From Candidatus Poribacteria bacterium (GTDB lineage Bacteria > Poribacteria > WGA-4E > PCPOR2b), in assembly GCA_027296925.1 (NCBI GenBank), contig JAPUIP010000047.1, positions 1 to 6,080 of the forward strand: a stretch of DNA of 6,080 bases, given 5' to 3'. The notes under the pieces are model-generated. The model saw only the letters and a program-made list of their open reading frames with translations, was not told the origin of the DNA and did not search any database. Made by a program: the position numbers and the translations under genes. This document shows positions 1 to 3,583 of the stretch, piece by piece (positions within the stretch are counted from its first letter, which is position 1; each line of letters starts with the position of its first letter).

Positions 1-39
1 GAAAACGTTGCCATTTTGGGCGAAACTCGATGCGCTTAA

Positions 40-222
40 ACCAATAATTGCCGCCTCCCCCAACTAATCTATGCGCCCGTGGTAAAAGGTCATGCTAGTG
101 ATACTGTTTTAGACCCGTTTTCTGGCAATGGGGTTGACGGCAACTTTTGGGCAGATCCTTTTCTGCACGTCCGCTTGTCATGCGGAACGGCAGAAATGTC
201 ATGTTGTCATTCGATACGCTGA
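40..222 (+). pseudogene. Decayed DNA methyltransferase fragment (SAM-binding motif I)
   Basis: Reading the first forward frame, the stretch between a TAA at 37-39 and a TGA at 220-222 encodes GHASDTVLDPFSGNGV at about 88-135. This closely matches the region before and including motif I (the SAM-binding DPFxGxG loop) of N6-adenine/N4-cytosine DNA methyltransferases. In intact enzymes motif I is followed by T-T and a helix. Here that continuation is missing in frame, but a shift to the second frame at about 137 reads T-A-T-F-G, which hints at an old frameshift. There is no start codon, no target-recognition region, and no DPPY-type motif in the 40 codons before it. I therefore infer a gene remnant from a restriction-modification or orphan methylase. 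The weak point is its brevity: about 16 residues carry the call. Confidence 0.42.
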
Positions 223-244
223 ACTTTCAACTTGAGTTCATTTG

Positions 245-271
245 AGGCACTTTAGACACTTCAGGCACTTC
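245..271 (+). repeat. Three tandem 9-nt units (consensus AGGCACTTC)
   Basis: Three adjacent 9-nt units read AGGCACTTT, AGACACTTC and AGGCACTTC. Translated from the TTG at 242 they give Arg-His-Phe three times, which looks like an artefact of the repeat rather than real protein. A related sequence, GGCACTTTAGGACGCTT, occurs at 1234-1250, just after the upstream start candidate of the methyltransferase. The word AACTTGAGT also lies beside both sites (229-237 and 1265-1273). This points to a dispersed short intergenic repeat family in this genome, and it argues against using the TTG at 242 as the start of the next gene. Confidence 0.6.
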
Positions 272-367
272 ACAGGTGTTAAAAGGTCATCCCGAAAAAT
301 GCGGAAGATAGTAGAGTTAAATAAATTCTGGGGAAGTATAGTGAATCCACTCTCTGGCAAAACGGTT

Positions 368-1231
368 ATGCATGACGCGACACGGTGGCGCATGGCGCTG
401 GCAAAGCGGATTGCTGCGCCGTATGCACGACATCCAAATGCACGGGTTGTGATGGTCGCCGGATCGGTGAGTCGCGGCTGTGCGGATCGATATTCCGATA
501 TTGAGATCGATGTCTACTACGACCGGCCCCCGACGGAAACGGAGCGCATTGCCGCCGTCGAAGGGTGCGGCGCAACCGTGACACTTCTTGACGAAGATGC
601 TGATGAGTGGGAGGAACAGATGAATATTGGCGGATTTTACGCCCACAGCAGCACATTTCTGGTTCAAACGATGGAACGCTATCTCACAGAAGTGGTAGAG
701 GCGTGTCAAATTTCTCCGCTCGCACAGGTTCGGCTTTCTTCCCTTCAACACGCCGTCACGATAAAGGGGGCGACGCAGGTCCAGCAGTGGCGTGAAAAGG
801 CGAACCTGTACCCTTTGGGATTGACTATAGCAATGCTGGAGGCGAACCTTCCGTTTGAGGGCTTTTGGTATGCTGAGAAGATGCTGGTTGCGCGAGATGA
901 CTTGCTTCCGCTTTATGACATCTTCGTCAAAGTTGAGCGCCAGATTCTCTGGGCTTTGCTGGGATTGAACCGTATCTACTTGCCGACGCCGGACAACATC
1001 AAATGGATGGACGAAGTTATCGATGGGATGGAACTGAAGCCGAAACACCTCTCTGCACGCCTGAAACAGGCTTTTCACATTGAGCCCAAATTGGGGGTGC
1101 GAGAGTTGAAGGTAATCATTGCGGAGACACTTGATCTTGTCGAAACGCATCTACCTGAGTTCGATACGACCCCTTACCGTAACAATTTGTCCAAAAGTCG
1201 TCCAGTGTGGGACAAGCCACCGACTGAATGA
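368..1231 (+). CDS. Nucleotidyltransferase-fold protein with DUF4037-like C-terminus
   Basis: This gene probably encodes a cytosolic nucleotidyltransferase, but its substrate cannot be predicted. Counting from the ATG at 368 (287 residues), residues 28-50 contain the polymerase-beta-like signature: G32-S33 in AGSVSRG, then S43-D44-I45-E46-I47-D48. D44 and E46 are the expected metal ligands. The C-terminal half is helical and carries ARDDLLPLYD, an ALLGLNRIYLP stretch and a Lys-Trp (NIKWM), which I recognise as the DUF4037 pattern seen behind such NTase domains. The start is uncertain. ATG 299, GTG 341 and TTG 242 are in frame, but 242-298 is repeat DNA and none of the starts has a well-spaced ribosome binding site. 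ATG 368 fits the family's usual short N-terminus. The stop overlaps the next gene by ATGA. Aminoglycoside-modifying or antitoxin-type (MNT) activity is possible from the fold but has no specific support. Confidence 0.85.
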   Translation: MHDATRWRMALAKRIAAPYARHPNARVVMVAGSVSRGCADRYSDIEIDVYYDRPPTETERIAAVEGCGATVTLLDEDADEWEEQMNIGGFYAHSSTFLVQTMERYLTEVVEACQISPLAQVRLSSLQHAVTIKGATQVQQWREKANLYPLGLTIAMLEANLPFEGFWYAEKMLVARDDLLPLYDIFVKVERQILWALLGLNRIYLPTPDNIKWMDEVIDGMELKPKHLSARLKQAFHIEPKLGVRELKVIIAETLDLVETHLPEFDTTPYRNNLSKSRPVWDKPPTE

Positions 1232-1902
1232 ACGGCACTTTAGGACGCTTGCGCACGCCGTCCAAACTTGAGTCAATCCTAATCTCTACTTCCTGTATGA
1301 TGAACTTAAAGGCACTCAAACGCGATACGGTTTTTGATGAACGATTAAGAGGATCTAATCTGGCTCTTCACACCACGTGGGGACTGTTCAGCCCGAAATC
1401 GATCGATGAAGGCACCAGGCTGTTGATCAATCAGCTTGAGGTGAATGAAGGGGATAGCTGCCTAGATCTCGGCTGTGGCTACGGCGCAATCGGTATGGTA
1501 ATGGGAAAATTGTCCAAAACGGGAAAGGTATATCTGGTTGATAAGGATTTTGTGGCGGTGGAGTATGCACAGAAAAACGTCGAACGGAATCGCATACAGA
1601 ACTGCGAGGTGTTATTAAGCAATGCTTTCAGCCATCTCCCGAATGTCAAATTCGATGTTATCGCATCAAATCTGCCGGCGAATGCCGGTAAGGAGCTCCT
1701 GAGCATTATCCTGCTCGAAGCGAGGGCACATCTCAAACTCAACGGCCGATTTTATGTCGTCACGATTTCAGGTTTGCGGGAATTTATCAAACGAAATTTC
1801 AGGGAGGTCTTCGGAAATTATCGGAAGGTCAAGCAAGGAAGGAACCATACGGTTGCGCTGGCGGTAAAGAATCCGAAGCTGCACTTTCGAACGGAGGGAT
1901 AA
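1228..1902 (+). CDS. Class I SAM-dependent methyltransferase, RsmC/MTS-like
   Basis: This is a 224-residue protein with a Rossmann-type SAM-binding domain resembling the small-methyltransferase (MTS, RsmC/RlmG-like) family. Residues 53-67 (LFSPKSIDEGTRLLI) match the strand before the fold that reads F-S-x3-D-x-G-T in this family. Motif I is CLDLGCGYGAIGM at 78-90, and D105 in VYLVDKD is the acidic ribose-binding position. The motif IV position reads SNLPAN at 147-152, where RsmC-type enzymes have NPP plus an aromatic residue, so the substrate may differ from the usual rRNA guanine. The ATG at 1228 overlaps the upstream stop (ATGA), suggesting coupled translation. However, the first 23 residues look non-conserved and partly repeat-derived, so the ATG-ATG pair at 1297-1302 may be the true start. 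Neither start has a clear ribosome binding site. Target (RNA, protein or small molecule) unknown. Confidence 0.85.
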   Translation: MNGTLGRLRTPSKLESILISTSCMMNLKALKRDTVFDERLRGSNLALHTTWGLFSPKSIDEGTRLLINQLEVNEGDSCLDLGCGYGAIGMVMGKLSKTGKVYLVDKDFVAVEYAQKNVERNRIQNCEVLLSNAFSHLPNVKFDVIASNLPANAGKELLSIILLEARAHLKLNGRFYVVTISGLREFIKRNFREVFGNYRKVKQGRNHTVALAVKNPKLHFRTEG

Positions 1903-1903
1903 C

Positions 1904-1946
1904 CGTGATGCGTGATGATTGGCTGACCGCCACATCACGCATCATG
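1904..1946. terminator. Strong hairpin between convergent genes, possible bidirectional terminator
   Basis: TGATGCGTGATG at 1906-1917 pairs perfectly with CATCACGCATCA at 1933-1944. The stem extends outward by one G-U and one C-G pair (to 1904/1946). It continues inward, after a 2-nt bulge, through TGGC 1920-1923 with GCCA 1929-1932, closing on the 5-nt loop TGACC. The hairpin starts just after the methyltransferase stop and ends 11 nt before the stop of the convergent selenoprotein gene, which is where a shared terminator would sit. No good T-run follows on either side (only CTTTTA about 9 nt downstream on the plus strand), so intrinsic termination may be weak. Confidence 0.6.
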
Positions 1947-1957
1947 TGAATCTGCTT

Positions 1958-2191
1958 TTAGGTGTTGGCCTCAATGGCAGAAGTAATCTGTCCCACGGTT
2001 GGGTATTCTCCCGTTTCTAGCTTAGAGTAGATCCGTTTTCCGTTCAGGGAAACTTCAAAGCACCCACCGCCGCCAGGGACAAGGGTCAGTCCTTTAACAT
2101 CTGTCTGGTACTTGCTCAACAAATCATCCGCCATACTGACGGCTCTGGGCAAGTAGTTTCAGGCAGAGCAGTATTCAATTCGGAGTTCCAT
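1958..2191 (-). CDS. SelW-like selenoprotein (Rdx family), in-frame UGA = selenocysteine
   Basis: Read on the minus strand from ATG 2191-2189, this gene gives 77 residues beginning MELRIEYCSAUNYLPRAV, where U11 is a TGA codon at 2161-2159. The CxxU motif (C8-S9-A10-U11) directly after the first beta strand is the redox site of the SelT/SelW/SelH (Rdx) thioredoxin-like family, whose members carry CxxC or CxxU there. Downstream family features are also present: ADDLLSKY helix, GGGGCFEVSLNGKRIYSK at about 45-62, and G-E-Y-P near 66-69. The length matches bacterial SelW-like proteins. A strong ribosome binding site lies 6 nt before the ATG, and without readthrough the redox motif would be lost. 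The gene is expected to be a cytosolic thiol/selenol oxidoreductase; its partner is unknown. A nonsense-mutated CxxC pseudogene is the alternative, but the intact frame on both sides and the UGA at exactly the redox position argue against it. Sec machinery (selA, selB, selC, selD) is not in the window. Confidence 0.88.
2130..2143 (-). promoter_or_regulatory. Candidate bacterial SECIS stem-loop
   Basis: On the minus strand, GCCGUCAGUAUGGC forms a stem of five pairs (G-C, C-G, C-G, G-U, U-A) closing on the loop CAGU. The apical loop begins about 20 nt after the UGA, within the spacing expected of a bacterial SECIS, which lies inside the coding sequence just downstream of the codon. A G is present in the apical loop, as SelB recognition usually needs. 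If the weak G-U and U-A pairs open, the loop becomes GUCAGUAU with G first. The stem is short and the sequence also codes for conserved residues, so this is a candidate only. Confidence 0.5.
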
Positions 2192-2197
2192 CGTTAA

Positions 2198-2204
2198 CCC
2201 TCCT
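2198..2204 (-). promoter_or_regulatory. Ribosome binding site of the selenoprotein gene
   Basis: AGGAGGG on the minus strand ends 6 nt before the ATG at 2191. It is one of the best ribosome binding sites in the window. It fixes the start upstream of the in-frame UGA, showing that the Cys-containing N-terminus is meant to be translated. Confidence 0.85.
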
Positions 2205-2266
2205 CATGGATCAGAATATCCGAAAGATCAGACTCAGTATCTTGCTAACCATCAACGGATTTCCAT

Positions 2267-2294
2267 TTTATAGAGCAATTTATAGACGCCACAA
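2267..2294 (-). promoter_or_regulatory. Possible sigma-70 promoter for the selenoprotein gene
   Basis: On the minus strand, TTGTGG (2294-2289) and TATAAA (2272-2267) are separated by 16 nt, which would give a leader of roughly 70 nt before the ATG at 2191. The -10 box is good and the -35 box is weak. The surrounding DNA is A/T-rich, so chance matches are possible. Confidence 0.3.
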
Positions 2295-2374
2295 ACCGCT
2301 TTTAGGTTGAGCCAAAAAACTCCGAATGCCTGCTGCGTTTGGCATGCATTTCGTGTCATTTCATTGTCAAAATG

Positions 2375-2449
2375 GATTCACTGGGGATTATGGAGATGAT
2401 GGAAATGGGAGTTAGAAATGACCATCATCACCGTCATTTGCAGTGAATT
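2375..2449 (+). repeat. Long imperfect inverted repeat / hairpin in the intergenic region
   Basis: The arms 2375-2402 and 2422-2449 pair along 28 positions with three mismatches (A/A at 2394/2430, T/C at 2389/2435, G/G at 2384/2440) and four G-U pairs. The perfect blocks are ATTCACTG (2376-2383) with CAGTGAAT (2441-2448), and GATGATGG (2395-2402) with CCATCATC (2422-2429). The 19-nt loop is A-rich. The G-U pairs would be A-C mismatches on the opposite strand, so the fold is better as plus-strand RNA. It lies upstream of the promoter at 2512, so it is not in the nitrilase leader unless an upstream transcript exists. It could be a decayed MITE, a REP-like element or a structured RNA; I recognise no known family. 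The rest of 2295-2511 shows nothing else I can support. Confidence 0.55.
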
Positions 2450-2511
2450 GTCCTTCCCAAACGCCCTCCGCTTCCAAGAATTGAGTAGCCCTAAACATGC
2501 ATCTAGCCTGC

Positions 2512-2540
2512 TTGACAAAAACAGGATGGTCTGATACAAT
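2512..2540 (+). promoter_or_regulatory. Near-consensus sigma-70 promoter of the nitrilase-family gene
   Basis: A perfect -35 box TTGACA (2512-2517), a 17-nt spacer, and the -10 box TACAAT (2535-2540, one mismatch to TATAAT) make a strong housekeeping promoter. Transcription should begin near 2546-2548, leaving a leader of about 40 nt before the ATG at 2587. This marks the start of a new transcription unit. Confidence 0.85.
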
Positions 2541-2547
2541 TCGCCTC

Positions 2548-2578
2548 ACGGTGGGAAACCGTTACGGACCGGAAGGAG
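2548..2578 (+). promoter_or_regulatory. Leader hairpin and ribosome binding site of the nitrilase-family gene
   Basis: ACGGT (2548-2552) pairs with ACCGT (2558-2562) around the loop GGGAA, placing a small hairpin at the very 5' end of the predicted transcript, where it may stabilise the mRNA. The ribosome binding site AAGGAG (2573-2578) lies 8 nt before the ATG at 2587 and outside the hairpin, so it stays accessible. No riboswitch-like complexity is visible. Confidence 0.65.
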
Positions 2579-2586
2579 ATCTTTAG

Positions 2587-3423
2587 ATGCGAATGGCAGC
2601 GATTCAGACCTGTTGTGAGGTTGGGGATGTGCCCGCAAACTTACGCAACGCCAAGCGGTTGATTCAATCCGCCCGGGACGACGGTGCGGTGTTGGTGTGT
2701 TTGCCGGAACTGTTCACCACAGGAATTGTGTTCGGCAAAATGGACAAACTCGCGGAGCCTATCCCCGGCCCCACAACACAGGAGTTTGGCAAGATCGCCA
2801 AAGCGAATTCAGTCTACCTCGTTGCGGGCATGGCGGAAAAGGACGTGAAAACGGGAAGGCTGCATAATGCGAGCGTGCTCATCTCACCGCAGGGGGAACT
2901 GCTCCAAAAATACCGCAAGATTTTCCTTTATCTTGACGAGAGCAAGGGATTTGTGCCGGGCGATCGACCATGTATCTGCGATCTCCCCTTGGGCAAGATC
3001 GGCATCACGATCTGCTACGATTACGTGTTCCCAGAGTACATCCGCCATCTCGCCTTCGAAGGTATCGATCTATTAGTTCACCCAACAGCGTGGTTGACAA
3101 CGGACGAGTGCGAACGGTGGAACTACAACAATGGTGCATACCGCGCAATGGGAATGACGCGCGCCCTTGAAAATGGGATTTACTTTATTTCGGCGAACCA
3201 CTGGGGAAACTATGACCTCGACGGAAATCTGAGGGCAATCGGTCAATCGTCGATCATCAGCCCGTGGGGAGAGATTCTAGATGAAGTGACCGAGGGCGAA
3301 GGGATTGCGATTGCCGACGTTGACTTTGAAAAGCCCGAAGGGTGGAGAGCCAATGTCGCGCCTTATCTTTCAGATTATCGCGAAGCCTCGCCAAGACTTG
3401 AGTTTTTAAAAAATAAGACGTGA
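2587..3423 (+). CDS. Nitrilase-superfamily carbon-nitrogen hydrolase
   Basis: This 278-residue cytosolic enzyme is predicted to hydrolyse a carbon-nitrogen bond in an amide, carbamoyl or nitrile substrate. The Glu-Lys-Cys triad of the superfamily is visible: E41 in LPELFTTG, K111 in YRKIFLY and C143 in ITICYDYVFPE. Family landmarks include the MAAIQ start strand, P-G-P-T at 60-63, HNASVLISPQGELLQKYRK at 93-111, the E118 and F-V-P-G-D segment near 122-126, and S-x-I-I-S-P-W-G-E near 221-229. Length is typical of the single-domain branches (omega-amidase, N-carbamoylputrescine amidase and relatives) and no second domain is attached. Promoter, leader and ribosome binding site are all well formed, so this gene is probably first in its own transcript. 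Substrate cannot be assigned from sequence alone; the H-P-T-A-W loop after the Cys would be the place to compare subfamilies. Confidence 0.93.
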   Translation: MRMAAIQTCCEVGDVPANLRNAKRLIQSARDDGAVLVCLPELFTTGIVFGKMDKLAEPIPGPTTQEFGKIAKANSVYLVAGMAEKDVKTGRLHNASVLISPQGELLQKYRKIFLYLDESKGFVPGDRPCICDLPLGKIGITICYDYVFPEYIRHLAFEGIDLLVHPTAWLTTDECERWNYNNGAYRAMGMTRALENGIYFISANHWGNYDLDGNLRAIGQSSIISPWGEILDEVTEGEGIAIADVDFEKPEGWRANVAPYLSDYREASPRLEFLKNKT

Positions 3424-3583
3424 AATAGATGTTTCGGTGACAAAAGCCCAAAATGGTCGGCCAACGGACGGTGCAAGGATGCAGCCCACTTATCGTGTGG
3501 GAAAATCAGAAGGAGATGATGATATGATCGCCGTGGTGGCCTAATATTAAGAGTCCAAAGCACAACAATAGAAAGGAGTGTAA
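3424..3583 (+). other. Intergenic spacer with a small hairpin and a 6-codon ORF
   Basis: The 160-nt gap between the amidohydrolase and the protease gene contains a weak hairpin, CCCAC 3485-3489 with GTGGG 3497-3501, with no T-run behind it. It also has an AAGGAG ribosome binding site (3510-3515) 8 nt before ATG 3524, which opens the six-residue frame M-I-A-V-V-A ending in TAA at 3542-3544. This could be a leader peptide, but such short frames arise easily by chance. I see no convincing terminator or promoter, so readthrough from the upstream gene into the protease gene is possible. Confidence 0.3.
3572..3578 (+). promoter_or_regulatory. Ribosome binding site of the tricorn-type protease gene
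   Basis: AAAGGAG ends 5 nt before the ATG at 3584. An in-frame TAA sits immediately before that ATG (3581-3583), so the start cannot lie further upstream, and this site decides it. Confidence 0.8.

Noticed and set aside
317..1150. Long minus-strand ORF of 277 codons
   Set aside because: It lies entirely antisense to the nucleotidyltransferase, is rich in Arg, His and Cys with no recognisable domain, and has no ribosome binding site. The plus frame carries clear family motifs.
1268..1301. Promoter TTGAGT ... TATGAT ahead of the methyltransferase
   Set aside because: The spacing is 22 nt, too long for sigma-70, and the -10 box coincides with the ATG-ATG start candidates.
2159..2161. TGA as a true stop or as tryptophan
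   Set aside because: TGA ends the nucleotidyltransferase gene normally, so it is not reassigned to Trp. A true stop would give a 10-residue peptide behind the strongest ribosome binding site and leave an intact SelW-like body untranslated.
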